The notes: a model not told the origin generated them from the sequence alone. Shown: positions 33,888 through 42,406, counted from the first letter of the stretch. The stretch: 51,660 bases of DNA from Betaproteobacteria bacterium (GCA_028292435.1 JAQGMI010000050.1:1-51660); one strand, 5' to 3'. Numbers and translations are program-made.

Positions 33888-34297
33888 TCGAATACCTCAC
33901 TTTGCTTGACGCGATCGGTGCGGCCGGCGGCGCGCAGTTCGAAATCGAACTCCCACCGCCCCGGCATGTGAAACATCAGGCCGTCGGCGCGAAACCGCGT
34001 CGCGGATACGCGCTTGATGCCCGGCTTGTAGTTCATACCATGGCGGTGCTCGGGCATCTGTGCGTCAACGCTCAAACTGTCGGGCAGCGGCGTGCCGCCG
34101 TTCGCACACACCGCCACTTCGAGCGAGAAGTGCTCGCCGACGGCGATTTTTGGCGGCACGGAGCGGTAGGCGAGCGTATAGCGGCCGGTGTCCAGCGTGC
34201 GCGCTGCGCCGGCGAGCTCAGGCACGCAAGCCGACGCCGGCAGTGCCATGAGCGCCGCCGCGATTGCAGCCGTTTCGCGCGCTTTGGTGGTGTTCAT
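33884..34297 (-). CDS. YtkA-like secreted protein with a His/Met-rich segment
   Basis: A 137-residue protein with a hydrophobic N-terminus (AIAAALMALPASAC). The fold looks like the YtkA/FixH-type beta-sandwich: TGRYTLAYRSVPPKIAVGEHFSLEVAV and GRWEFDFELRAAGRTDRVKQSEV. MPEHRHGMNY (residues 90-99) is a conserved loop of this group and could bind copper (inference). Cys24 and Cys73 could form a disulfide. It sits between the amidohydrolase and diheme peroxidase genes with four-base overlaps on both sides. Function unknown. Confidence 0.72.
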   Translation of the reverse strand: MNTTKARETAAIAAALMALPASACVPELAGAARTLDTGRYTLAYRSVPPKIAVGEHFSLEVAVCANGGTPLPDSLSVDAQMPEHRHGMNYKPGIKRVSATRFRADGLMFHMPGRWEFDFELRAAGRTDRVKQSEVFE

Positions 34298-35118
34298 TCC
34301 TTAACGGGCTCAAGCATGCCGCCGAACAGCGCATCGCCATTGCGCCAGGCGATCTGCTGAGCGGCGTCCGGCGGCAAATCGGCGAGCCATCCGCGCGCGA
34401 GACTTGCGTGGCCGCTGACGTAGTGCCAGCGCTCGGGCACGTAGGTATCAGTGCCGAGCAAAAAGCGATCGGAGAATTCGATGAACAACGCGCGCCATTC
34501 CGGCGTTGCCTTACCGCCGCTCACGTGATCGGTGCGAAATGCGAGGTCGCACCACAGATTCTTGTGCTTGCGCAGCAGCTCGCGCACATCGTCCGGACGA
34601 TCGAAACCCGAATGCGCCCACAGAATACGTGCACCGGGATCCTGCTTGAAGAGGCGCTCGATGGCGTCCCGATCCGAGTGCGCATGCAGGAATAACTTGT
34701 GTTGCCGCGCAAGCTGCACGACGCGCCTAGGGACAGGCAGATCGGCATCCGCGCCATACAGATGAAATTCGCCGATTGCCGCATAGCGATACCGGGCGAG
34801 TCGCTGCTCGAGATAGCCGATGATGGCATCGTCGCGTGCCCAGATACCAATATCGCCGCGCGAACGGTAAGGACGCAACGACGGCACGATGAGGTCGGGT
34901 GCTTCCGCGTAGAGCTTTTGGTTGCCGTCGTCGTTCGAGCTCGACACCAGCGCGCGCCTAACACCCGCTTTGCGCAATATCGAGATCGCCTCGGCGGGCG
35001 GCACGCTTTCCCACGCGTCATGGCTGTAATGCAGGTGAGCGTCGAAAAGCGGCAGGTCGGCCGCCGCGACGGGCGCTGCGGCAAACACAAGGAACGCACC
35101 GGCTAATAACGTACGCAT
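34294..35118 (-). CDS. Secreted amidohydrolase (TIM-barrel metal-dependent hydrolase)
   Basis: A 274-residue amidohydrolase-2-like protein with a signal peptide (LLAGAFLVFAAAPVAAADLP). The metal motif HLH is in FDAHLHYSHDAW; later metal or catalytic residues are in GEFHLYG, FLHAHSDRDAIERLF, ILWAHSGFDRP and LLGTDTYVPERWHYV. Reaction unknown: members hydrolyse lactones or decarboxylate aromatic acids. It is first in a three-gene, overlapping unit with the YtkA-like and diheme proteins; all three are periplasmic. Confidence 0.85.
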   Translation of the reverse strand: MRTLLAGAFLVFAAAPVAAADLPLFDAHLHYSHDAWESVPPAEAISILRKAGVRRALVSSSNDDGNQKLYAEAPDLIVPSLRPYRSRGDIGIWARDDAIIGYLEQRLARYRYAAIGEFHLYGADADLPVPRRVVQLARQHKLFLHAHSDRDAIERLFKQDPGARILWAHSGFDRPDDVRELLRKHKNLWCDLAFRTDHVSGGKATPEWRALFIEFSDRFLLGTDTYVPERWHYVSGHASLARGWLADLPPDAAQQIAWRNGDALFGGMLEPVKE

Positions 35119-35202
35119 GGTACTGAGCGCCCTGATTACGGATGTCCGGATAATACCAAGCGCATGCCGCTGGCGTGAGGCGGCGTAAAACCGCCGCCGC
35201 GA

Positions 35203-37059
35203 TTAACGGATGGCGGTCGCGAGCAGGCGCGGATCGGGGTGCGCGGTCTCGCCCTGCTTCGCTTCTTCCTGTTGCTGCAATGCCCACATTTCGGCATAGG
35301 CGCCCGCCCGGGCGAGGAGTTCGCGATGCGTGCCGCGCTCGACGATATGGCCGGCGTCCATCACCAGGATCTGGTGGGCATCCATCACGGTCGACAGGCG
35401 ATGCGCGATCACCAGCGTCGTGCGTCCCTTCGAAATCTGCTCAAGCTCGGCCTGAATCGCCTGCTCGGTTGCCGAATCGAGCGCCGAGGTCGCTTCATCG
35501 AAAATCAGGATGCGCGGATTCTTGAGAATCGCGCGCGCGATAGCGACGCGCTGCTTCTCGCCGCCCGACAGCTTGAGCCCGCGCTCGCCAACGCGCGCTT
35601 CGAATCCATCAGGCAGGCTCGTGATGAAATCGTAGATATGCGCAGCCTGCGCAGCCGCGATGACTTCATCGCGCGTCGCCTCCGGGCGCCCATATTGGAT
35701 GTTGTAGTAGATCGTGTCATTGAACAGCACCGTGTCCTGCGGCACGATGCCGATGGCCGCACGCAGATGCGACTGCTTCAGATCGCGGATATCGACATCG
35801 TTGATCGAGATACGTCCGGCGCCGACGTCGTAGAAGCGATACAGCAGCCGCGCGAGCGTCGATTTACCAGAACCGCTATGACCGACAATGGCCACCTTGT
35901 TGCCGGCGGGCAGTTCGAAGTTCACGCCATTCAGAATCGGCCGGTTTGAGTTGTAAGCAAAATCGACGTTTTCGAACCGCACGGCAGCGTGCACGCCGGC
36001 AAGTTCACGCGCATCGGGCCGGTCGCGAATTTCGCGGTTTTCGGCGAGCAGGCGAAACATGCGCTCGAGATCGATCTGCGCCTGCTTGATCTCGCGGTAA
36101 ACCATACCGAGAAAATTAAGCGGGATGTAAAGCTGGATCAGCAACCCGTTGATCAGCATGAGGTCGCCCAGCGTCAGCGTTTTCGCCACGACGCCCTGCG
36201 CCGCGAAAATCATGAGTAACGTCACTGCAATCGCGATCACGCAGCTCTGGCCGATGTTGAGCAATCCGAGCGATGATTCGGTGCGCACCGCCGCCGCTTC
36301 GTAACGCGTCAGGCTTTCGTCGTAGCGCCGCGCTTCGAATTCTTCATTGTTGAAGTATTTGACCGTTTCGTAATTGAGCAGGCTGTCGATCGCCCTGCTG
36401 TTGGCGCGCGAATCGAGCTCGTTGGCTTCACGCCGGATCGAGGTGCGCCATTCCGTCACCGCGATCGTAAACCCGATATAAACCACGACCGCGCCAAACG
36501 TGACGGCGGCAAAGCGCCAGTCGAAATGCGTGAGCAGCACGATCGCGACGAGCGTGAACTCGAGGATGACCGGGATGATCGAGAACAGCATGTAGCTCAT
36601 CAGAGTACCGATGCCGCGTGTGCCGCGCTCGATATCGCGCGACACGCCGCCGGTCTGGCGGTCGAGATGGAAGCGCAGGCTCAGTGAGTGCAGATGGCGA
36701 AAAACCGTCAACGCGATGCGGCGCACCGCGCGCTGGGTCACGCGCACGAACACGATGTCGCGCAGCTCGGCGAACAACGTCGTCGACAGTCGCAGCGCGC
36801 CATAAGCGAGCAGCAGCATGAGCGGCAGCGCGACCATTGCCTGCGTCGGGTCGAGCGCGTCGACGATGCGTTTCAAGATCAGCGGCACGCCGACGTTCGC
36901 GAGCTTGGCGGCGACCAGAAAGGTCAGCGCGATGGCCACTCGAGCCTTGAATTCCCACAGATAAGGAATCAGCAGCTTGACGGTCGGCCAGCCGGCGCGC
37001 GGCGCAGCCGATGTCTGCGCCGGTGCCGGCGGCGTGGTGGATTGGTGATAAGTGGCCAT
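35203..37059 (-). CDS. ABC exporter, fused permease and ATPase (Atm1/HMT1-like)
   Basis: A 618-residue half-transporter that works as a homodimer. Six membrane helices occupy about 30-330; YETVKYFNNEEFEARRYDES is a hallmark of the Atm1/ABCB7 group, which exports glutathione- or sulfur-containing compounds and confers heavy-metal tolerance. The ATPase has Walker A GHSGSGKST, signature LSGGEKQR, Walker B ILIFDEATSALD and the switch His in VIAHRLST. Monocistronic, with no metal-regulator gene next to it. Confidence 0.9.
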   Translation of the reverse strand: MATYHQSTTPPAPAQTSAAPRAGWPTVKLLIPYLWEFKARVAIALTFLVAAKLANVGVPLILKRIVDALDPTQAMVALPLMLLLAYGALRLSTTLFAELRDIVFVRVTQRAVRRIALTVFRHLHSLSLRFHLDRQTGGVSRDIERGTRGIGTLMSYMLFSIIPVILEFTLVAIVLLTHFDWRFAAVTFGAVVVYIGFTIAVTEWRTSIRREANELDSRANSRAIDSLLNYETVKYFNNEEFEARRYDESLTRYEAAAVRTESSLGLLNIGQSCVIAIAVTLLMIFAAQGVVAKTLTLGDLMLINGLLIQLYIPLNFLGMVYREIKQAQIDLERMFRLLAENREIRDRPDARELAGVHAAVRFENVDFAYNSNRPILNGVNFELPAGNKVAIVGHSGSGKSTLARLLYRFYDVGAGRISINDVDIRDLKQSHLRAAIGIVPQDTVLFNDTIYYNIQYGRPEATRDEVIAAAQAAHIYDFITSLPDGFEARVGERGLKLSGGEKQRVAIARAILKNPRILIFDEATSALDSATEQAIQAELEQISKGRTTLVIAHRLSTVMDAHQILVMDAGHIVERGTHRELLARAGAYAEMWALQQQEEAKQGETAHPDPRLLATAIR

Positions 37060-37192
37060 GATTCGGAGTGTCGGGTGACCGCGCGAAAATTCTAAGTTGG
37101 CGGCACTTGCCGGTGACTGAGCGGTTGGTTTAAACGGCGTCGCTCAGGGTTCAATTTTATCATGCCGCCACCCGGCAGTTCGGGCGCGACGA

Positions 37193-38467
37193 TCAAAGTC
37201 TTCGGGCGACCGCCGCGCGCACCGCTTTGACGTCGACGCGGTAATCGGCGTTCACGCCGGCCGCGGCGGCGCCCTCGGGATAGTCGGCCGAAACGATAGA
37301 CTCGATCTCATGATGCGTGCTACGTGCGAGCTTACGGAAAAGATTCATATGCTCGATCGCGGTGCTCGTGATCTCGACGATGGCGGTCGCCGGCGGCGAA
37401 AAAATCATATTCGTCAGCGCAGCGCCATGCGCCGCGACGATGCAGCGCGCCGACGCAAACGTCTCAATCTGCTCGACGACGCTCATCTCGCCGGGCACTA
37501 CGCGCTCGAAGTCCCATTCCCGCAGCGCTTCGAATACGTCGTCCTCGTTTAAAAGGCTGCGCCGCTGCCCATCGCGGCGCGAAATGAAAATGCGCCGCGT
37601 CGCGGGACCGGCGAGCAAATGCGCAAAACGCCCGCGAATCCACCCGATGCCCTCGGTGACCGCACGCGTACTGACATGAAGCGCCGGCACCAGCAGGCGC
37701 CGGCATGCAAGAACGCTGTTGCGCTCGACCTTGATCAGGCGCTCGGGCCGCTGCCCAAGCAGTGCCAGATATTCGCTTTGATATTTTTTGAGATCGGCGT
37801 TGATGAGCCATGGGTACTCATACAGCATGCCGGCGCGGTCCAGGCTCGACAGTTTGAGAACGTTTCGAAACAGCCAATGGCTGAAATTTTCGTCACCGCC
37901 TACCAGAACGCAAGGTTCGTCGATCGCACGCGCCACCGGCGGCAAGCTGGCGACTATCCGGTGCCCGTCCGCGCTGACGCGGCGCTGTACGAAAGGGCTG
38001 GTCGCGAGATTTTTCGCGTGCACGTCGTCGTTGTAGATGCGGTCGCCCTGCATGATGGTCCAGTACGCGGTTTCGACCCTGACGTCATCGAGCCAGCGGA
38101 AATGCGGTTCGCCACGACGCGCGCGTTCGATGTCAAGACGCTCGTTTGCGAATGCTTCCGTCGTCCAATCGCGCCGTCCTTCCATGACGTCTACGGCGCG
38201 AAAATGCGTAAGTGCGTCGTTGATGCGCCCCTGCTCAAGCAGCAGGTGCGCCAGGCGCTCGTGCGCGAACCGGTTGTCGCCACCGCGGGCGATGTGCGCT
38301 TTGCACAGACGTTCGGCTTCGGCAGCATGGCCGCCGCCGAGCGCAGCCTCTACCCGCTGATAAAAAGCCGGGTCGTCACCGGCGGCGTCACTGTCGACGG
38401 ACAGCGGCCGCTGCTGCGCGCGCACTAGGCGCGACAGCCAGTCAACTCCCCTTGTATAGAAAGACAT
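37193..38467 (-). CDS. Family 61 glycosyltransferase
   Basis: A 424-residue cytosolic glycosyltransferase (DUF563/GT61). The N-terminal 110 residues contain TPR-like helices (RFAHERLAHLLLEQGRINDALTHFRAV). The catalytic part has the family marks VGGDENFSHWLFRNVLKLS, FISRRDGQRRSLLNEDDVFEAL and VAAHGAALTNMIFSPPATAIVEI. GT61 enzymes add sugars to glycans or proteins; the target is unknown and there is no polysaccharide cluster here. It starts 36 bases downstream of the sRNA terminator, so read-through of that terminator could feed it. Confidence 0.88.
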   Translation of the reverse strand: MSFYTRGVDWLSRLVRAQQRPLSVDSDAAGDDPAFYQRVEAALGGGHAAEAERLCKAHIARGGDNRFAHERLAHLLLEQGRINDALTHFRAVDVMEGRRDWTTEAFANERLDIERARRGEPHFRWLDDVRVETAYWTIMQGDRIYNDDVHAKNLATSPFVQRRVSADGHRIVASLPPVARAIDEPCVLVGGDENFSHWLFRNVLKLSSLDRAGMLYEYPWLINADLKKYQSEYLALLGQRPERLIKVERNSVLACRRLLVPALHVSTRAVTEGIGWIRGRFAHLLAGPATRRIFISRRDGQRRSLLNEDDVFEALREWDFERVVPGEMSVVEQIETFASARCIVAAHGAALTNMIFSPPATAIVEITSTAIEHMNLFRKLARSTHHEIESIVSADYPEGAAAAGVNADYRVDVKAVRAAVARRL

Positions 38468-38503
38468 CGTGCGCGGAACGTATCACGCAGCAAGCCCGAC
38501 CGC

Positions 38504-38533
38504 AAAAAAAATGGGCGCTGGTTAGAGCGCCCA
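38504..38533 (-). terminator. Intrinsic terminator of the small RNA
   Basis: Eight-base-pair perfect stem (38512-38519 with 38526-38533), six-base loop, then eight T on the minus strand (38511-38504). Confidence 0.92.
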
Positions 38534-38590
38534 AAGATTACCAAAGGAGGAGGTGAAAACGCGAAGCCTGATGACTCTCCACGCTTTCAT
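38504..38590 (-). ncRNA. Small RNA with anti-Shine-Dalgarno motif, sigma-54 promoter and intrinsic terminator
   Basis: Starting about 12 bases after the sigma-54 -12 element (near 38590), a transcript of roughly 87 bases would end in the T8 run at 38504. Its middle reads UCACCUCCUCCUUUGG (38556-38541), which contains the anti-SD sequence of 16S rRNA (UCACCUCC). The 3' end is a perfect TGGGCGCT / AGCGCCCA hairpin and U8. This layout agrees with my recollection of the Betaproteobacteria toxic small RNA family found in a cloning-toxicity screen, which carries an anti-SD sequence and a sigma-54 promoter. A 22-codon frame starts at the predicted 5' end and stops in the terminator loop; I consider it incidental. 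Confidence 0.75.
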
Positions 38591-38599
38591 ACCTTACTT

Positions 38600-38615
38600 A
38601 GCAATTCGGATGCCA
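38600..38615 (-). promoter_or_regulatory. rpoN site: Sigma-54 promoter of the small RNA
   Basis: On the minus strand TGGCAT-N5-TTGCT has the invariant GG and GC separated by ten bases, the -24/-12 spacing. Only the C of TGGCAC is changed to T. The element also lies inside an AGCAATTC / GAATTGCT inverted repeat. Confidence 0.8.
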
Positions 38616-38686
38616 GAATGTGAATTGCTTTAAATCAAGCGCTTAAGAGTTTGTACGCAGCCCGCCCACCTGAAGCGCGCACCATC

Positions 38687-38703
38687 ATGAACGTATAGTT
38701 CAT
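38687..38703. promoter_or_regulatory. Inverted repeat, candidate enhancer-binding site
   Basis: ATGAAC-GTATA-GTTCAT is a perfect 6+6 inverted repeat about 80 bases upstream of the sigma-54 promoter, the normal place for an NtrC-type activator site. Confidence 0.5.
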
Positions 38704-38718
38704 CGTTGATGCACCAAT

Positions 38719-38742
38719 CCGGCGCGAATCGAAACGCGCCGG
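38719..38742 (-). terminator. G+C-rich hairpin after the phospholipase D gene
   Basis: A perfect CCGGCGCG / CGCGCCGG stem with an eight-base loop lies eight bases after the end of the clsB-like gene. No T run follows on the minus strand, so termination would be weak or Rho-assisted. Confidence 0.4.
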
Positions 38743-38749
38743 CGCGGTC

Positions 38750-39913
38750 TTATCTGAACTCGCGCGCACGTCCATACGACGACCAGCCGGTCATGAACCG
38801 GACCAGCCCGTAACAAACCCACGTCATGATGCGCGCCGTCAGCGATTGGTGCTTCCAGGTTGCGGCATCGACACGCTCTGCGCCGAGCGCCATCGCGTCG
38901 TTCAAACTGGTCTTAAGTTCACGCGCGAAGGCGGCGTCGTCGATCAGCACGTTCGCCTCGCGCGCAAGCAGCAGGCTCATCGGATCGATATTCGACGAGC
39001 CGACGGTTGACCAGCGGTCGTCGATCACGGCGACCTTCGCGTGCAGGAAACTGCGGTGGTATTCGTATATCTCGACGCCCGCGTCGAGAAAAAAACGGTA
39101 CAACGCGCGCGACGCATAATGCAGCAGCACGTACTCGACGCGCCCCTGCAACAGCAGCACTACGCGCACGCCGCGCGCCGCCGCGCTCGCGAGCGCGCGC
39201 CGAAAGCTTTTGCCCGGAAAAAAATACGCATTGGCGATCACGACTTCGACGGATGCATTGCCAATCGCCTCGAGATAAGCGCGTTCGATGTCGTTGCGAT
39301 GGCGCAGGTTGTCGCGCACCACGAAAGCGCCGCGCCGGCTGCCCGACGGCGCATGCTGCACTGGAATTTTATTGAGCGGTCCGCGCCGCCGGAACTGCGT
39401 CCACATGACGAGCGTCCACAGGTTCACCACCGATGCGTGGATGGGTGCCAGCAGCGGCCCTTCAATGCGCACCGCGTAATCGAATCGCGGCGGCACCTGC
39501 CGCGGCGTGTGCATATCGTCGATGATGTTGATACCCCCCACAAACGCGATGCGCGCATCGACCACCACGACCTTCCGATGCAGCCGGCGCAGGCGCTCGC
39601 GGCGCAGCGTCCATGGCGAAATCTGCGGCCGGTATACGAGCACGCGTATGCCCGCCTCGCGCAGCGCGAGCACGAAATCGTCACCGAGGTCCTTGGAGCC
39701 AAATCCGTCGATCATCACGTAGACGATGACCCCGCGGCGTGCCGCGCGGGCGAGCGCGGCGCCGATGCGCTGGCCGGTGGCATCGTCTTCGAAGATATAG
39801 GTTTCGAGGTAGATCTCATGCTGCGCGGCGTCGCACGCCGCCTCGAGCGCTGGAAAATATTCGGTGCCGGCGCGCAGTAACTCGACGCGATTGCCGGACA
39901 CGAATCTGCTCAT
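38750..39913 (-). CDS. clsB: Phospholipase D family cardiolipin synthase, ClsB-like
   Basis: A 387-residue enzyme with two HKD motifs: HRKVVVVDARIAFVGG and HAKVAVIDDRWSTVGSSNID. It makes cardiolipin by transphosphatidylation at the membrane. GTEYFPALEAACDAAQHEIYLETYIF is the usual start of the first half. ATG at 39913 is chosen because it overlaps the TGA of the upstream EEP gene by four bases; a longer frame to 39964 lies inside that gene. The partnership with an EEP-family gene matches ybhP-clsB of enterobacteria, which supports the ClsB assignment. Confidence 0.9.
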   Translation of the reverse strand: MSRFVSGNRVELLRAGTEYFPALEAACDAAQHEIYLETYIFEDDATGQRIGAALARAARRGVIVYVMIDGFGSKDLGDDFVLALREAGIRVLVYRPQISPWTLRRERLRRLHRKVVVVDARIAFVGGINIIDDMHTPRQVPPRFDYAVRIEGPLLAPIHASVVNLWTLVMWTQFRRRGPLNKIPVQHAPSGSRRGAFVVRDNLRHRNDIERAYLEAIGNASVEVVIANAYFFPGKSFRRALASAAARGVRVVLLLQGRVEYVLLHYASRALYRFFLDAGVEIYEYHRSFLHAKVAVIDDRWSTVGSSNIDPMSLLLAREANVLIDDAAFARELKTSLNDAMALGAERVDAATWKHQSLTARIMTWVCYGLVRFMTGWSSYGRAREFR

Positions 39914-40662
39914 AGCCTGACGATTGTCGATGTCAGCGCAGCGTGATCGGAAACTTTCGCCCATGCGCTGCCCTGATGCACGCGCGCCTGCTTGATGCTG
40001 AATCCGCGGACGTAAATGCGATCCAGGTGAAACAACGGCAGCATCGCGGGAAAGCTGCGCGCGGGCCGGCCGAATGTGTGCTCGAATACTTCATGCAGCC
40101 CGAGTGGCCGCGCGAGCTCGTTGTTCGCGTGACGCGCCCAGTCGTTAAAGTCGCCGGCCACGATCAACGGCGCTTGCGGCGGCACCATGCGATCGATGCG
40201 TTCGCGCAGCGCGCGCATCTGGCGGCTGCGATGGAGCCGGGTCAGGCCAAGATGGACGCACACGCAGTGCAGGTCGGTGTCCCAGCCCGGCACTTTGATT
40301 TCACAATGCAGAAGCCCGCGGCTCTCGAAGCGGTGCTCGGAAATGTCTTCGTTCTCCCACTTGCCGATCGGAAAGCGACTGAGTATCGCGTTGCCGTGAT
40401 GCCCTGAATCGTAGACGGCGTTACGCCCGTACGCGAAGTCGGTCCACACCGAATCGGCGATGAATTCGTATTGCGACTGCTCAGGCCAATTGAGGAAGCG
40501 TCGGGCCTGGTGCGCATGATTGCCCTGCACTTCCTGCAAGAACACGAGGTCGGCGTTGAGCAACCGGAGATGCTCGCGCACTTCGTGAATGACGAGCCGG
40601 CGCTTGAAAAACGACAACCCTTTGTGAATGTTATAGGTGGCGATGTGCAGAGTATCGGTCAT
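39910..40662 (-). CDS. ybhP: Endonuclease/exonuclease/phosphatase family protein (YbhP-like)
   Basis: A 250-residue EEP-fold hydrolase. IATYNIHKG is the start, ADLVFLQEVQGN holds the metal-binding Glu, VHLGLTRLHRSRQM and VAGDFNDWA the middle catalytic residues (Asp, Asn), LDRIYVRG and VSDHAAL the final Asp-His pair. There is no signal peptide. It is coupled by a four-base overlap to the clsB-like gene, the ybhP-clsB arrangement; its substrate is unknown, perhaps a phosphodiester linked to phospholipid turnover. Confidence 0.88.
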   Translation of the reverse strand: MTDTLHIATYNIHKGLSFFKRRLVIHEVREHLRLLNADLVFLQEVQGNHAHQARRFLNWPEQSQYEFIADSVWTDFAYGRNAVYDSGHHGNAILSRFPIGKWENEDISEHRFESRGLLHCEIKVPGWDTDLHCVCVHLGLTRLHRSRQMRALRERIDRMVPPQAPLIVAGDFNDWARHANNELARPLGLHEVFEHTFGRPARSFPAMLPLFHLDRIYVRGFSIKQARVHQGSAWAKVSDHAALTSTIVRL

Positions 40663-40728
40663 AGGACTTCAGGCGCGATCAGATTAAAGGGCGCCGTGCG
40701 CGCTCGCGCATGAACGACACAACAGGGC

Positions 40729-40753
40729 GGCTGGCGCGGCGAACCGCGCAGCC
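40729..40753 (-). terminator. Hairpin after nadA
   Basis: GGCT-GGCGCGG and CCGCGC-AGCC form a stem with one bulged base around a CGAA loop, just after the nadA stop. There is no T run, so only a weak terminator call is possible. Confidence 0.35.
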
Positions 40754-40759
40754 GTAATG

Positions 40760-41857
40760 CTAGACGACTTCGAGCATCCGTTTCAAGGCGATGCGGGCGA
40801 ACTCGGCTTCGCGCTCGGGCACTTTGATCTGGTTCACGACTTTGCCCGCAACCAGATTTTCGAGCGTCCACGCGAGGTGCTGCGGATCGATGCGCGCCAT
40901 CGTCGAGCACACGCAGACGGTCGGCGCCATGAACTGGACGACTTTACCTTCCGGCTTGACGACTTCGGCGAGGCGGTTCACCAGATTCAACTCGGTGCCG
41001 ACAAGCCAGCGCGTGTTCGGCTTCGACTCGGTAATGGTTTTGATGATGAAATCGGTCGAACCAACGTAATCCGACAGCTTGCACACCTCGAAATTGCACT
41101 CGGGGTGGGAAATGACCATGCCTTCCGGATACGCGGCGCGGAAATTCAACACGTGCTGCACCTGGAACATCTGGTGTACCGAGCAATGGCCTTTCCACAA
41201 CAGCACGCGTGCCTTGCGGATCTGCTCGGGCGTAAGGCCGCCGAGCGGTTCGTCGAAATCCCACACCATCATTTCGTCGGGTGCTATGCCGATCATGTAG
41301 CCGCTCCAGCGCCCAAGGTGCTGGTCGGGGAAGAACAGGACTTTTTCGCGGCGCGCGAACGACCATTCGAGCACCTGCTTGGCATTGGTCGACGTGCACA
41401 CGATGCCGCCGTGCTCGCCGCAAAACGCTTTCAGGTCGGCGGCTGAATTGATATAGGTGACCGGCGTAACTTTTTCGTCAGGCTCGAGCACTTCGGCAAG
41501 TTCGCGCCACGCGCGCTCGACTTTGGCAAGGTTCGCCATGTCGGCCATCGAGCAGCCGGCGTTCATGTCGGGAAGGACCGCGGCCTGCGTCGGCTTCGAC
41601 AAAATGTCGGCGACTTCGGCCATGAAATGCACGCCGCAGAACACGATGTAATCGGCGTCGGTCTGGCCGGCGAGCCGCGACAATTGCAGCGAGTCGCCCG
41701 TCAGGTCCGCGTGCTTGTAGACGTCGGCGCGCTGATAATGATGGCCAAGGACGACCGCGCGCTTGCCGAGCGCGGCCTTGGCGGCCACGATGCGGCTCTC
41801 GCAGGCGTCGTCCTGCAGCGGTTTGAAGCGGTCAAATGCAATTGCAGCAACTTGCAT
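40760..41857 (-). CDS. nadA: Quinolinate synthase
   Basis: A 365-residue 4Fe-4S enzyme that condenses iminoaspartate with dihydroxyacetone phosphate to quinolinate, the second step of NAD synthesis. ATG at 41857 is preferred (GAGGA upstream); the longer frame to 41935 runs into the terminator of the upstream gene. Typical segments are LGHHYQRADVYKHADLTGDSLQLS, FCGVHFMAEVADILSK, PDMNAGCSMADMA, KGHCSVHQMF, HPECNFEVCKLSDYVGSTDFI and CVCSTMARIDPQHL, which include the three cluster Cys. nadB and nadC are not in the window. It is transcribed alone. Confidence 0.95.
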   Translation of the reverse strand: MQVAAIAFDRFKPLQDDACESRIVAAKAALGKRAVVLGHHYQRADVYKHADLTGDSLQLSRLAGQTDADYIVFCGVHFMAEVADILSKPTQAAVLPDMNAGCSMADMANLAKVERAWRELAEVLEPDEKVTPVTYINSAADLKAFCGEHGGIVCTSTNAKQVLEWSFARREKVLFFPDQHLGRWSGYMIGIAPDEMMVWDFDEPLGGLTPEQIRKARVLLWKGHCSVHQMFQVQHVLNFRAAYPEGMVISHPECNFEVCKLSDYVGSTDFIIKTITESKPNTRWLVGTELNLVNRLAEVVKPEGKVVQFMAPTVCVCSTMARIDPQHLAWTLENLVAGKVVNQIKVPEREAEFARIALKRMLEVV

Positions 41858-41910
41858 GACTGGATGTCCTCGGGTCGTCCCTGAAGGGGTTAGAACATTA
41901 CCATAGTATG

Positions 41911-41947
41911 ACAAAAAATCCAGCCGCGAATTCAATGGCGGCTGGAT
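41911..41947 (-). terminator. Intrinsic terminator of the aspS-nudB operon
   Basis: A perfect 10-base-pair stem ATCCAGCCGC / GCGGCTGGAT with a ten-base loop is followed on the minus strand by a run of T, then nadA starts 54 bases later. It ends the fmdB-to-nudB operon. Confidence 0.9.
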
Positions 41948-41956
41948 GCCCGCTTG

Positions 41957-42406
41957 TTACACGTGGTTATTCCGTTGCGGCAACTCGCGAATTGCTTCGG
42001 CATTGCTCCACGAAAATACTTTGTCGGCGGCGTCGCGCCATGGCAACCACGAAAACTGCAGATGCTCGCGCGCGGCGATGGTCACCGGCTGCGCGCCCGG
42101 CAGGCGCAATCCGAAAACATGCTCGGTGTTGTGCGTAATGCCGGGTGCATAGCGCCCGCGCCAGCGTAGATAAATCTCATAACGGTTCTGCTTCTGCCAG
42201 TCGACCAGTTCAAAACTTTCCGCATCAAGGCCCGTTTCTTCAGCCACTTCGCGCCGCGCGGTTTGCACCAGCGTTTCAGCCGCTTCCTGACTGCCGGTCA
42301 CCGATTGCCAGAAGCCCGGGCGGTCGGCGCGTTCGAGCAGCAACACCTGCAAGTCGACGGTGTAAATGACCACCAGCACCGAGATCGGAACCTTGTAGAC
42401 AGCCAT
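41957..42406 (-). CDS. nudB: NUDIX hydrolase, dihydroneopterin triphosphate diphosphatase-like
   Basis: A 149-residue NUDIX enzyme. The box is GSQEAAETLVQTARREVAEETG followed by L, so the catalytic REVAEE is intact. VLVVIYTVDLQVLLLERADRPGFWQSVTGS and RYAPGITHNTEHVFGLRLP match NudB, which removes pyrophosphate from dihydroneopterin triphosphate in folate synthesis. Position at the end of the aspS operon is also that of nudB in many proteobacteria. Its ATG shares one base with the barstar stop (TAATG). Confidence 0.88.
   Translation of the reverse strand: MAVYKVPISVLVVIYTVDLQVLLLERADRPGFWQSVTGSQEAAETLVQTARREVAEETGLDAESFELVDWQKQNRYEIYLRWRGRYAPGITHNTEHVFGLRLPGAQPVTIAAREHLQFSWLPWRDAADKVFSWSNAEAIRELPQRNNHV

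Noticed and set aside
37119..37152. Inverted repeat CTGAGCG / CGCTCAG between the glycosyltransferase and ABC genes
   Set aside because: Seven-base arms with a 17-base loop and no T run on the minus strand, so not called a terminator.
38522..38590. 22-codon frame inside the sRNA
   Set aside because: Its ATG lies at the predicted first bases of the transcript, leaving no room for a ribosome site, and its stop is in the terminator loop; the anti-SD core explains the locus better. A leader peptide for the glycosyltransferase gene cannot be fully excluded.
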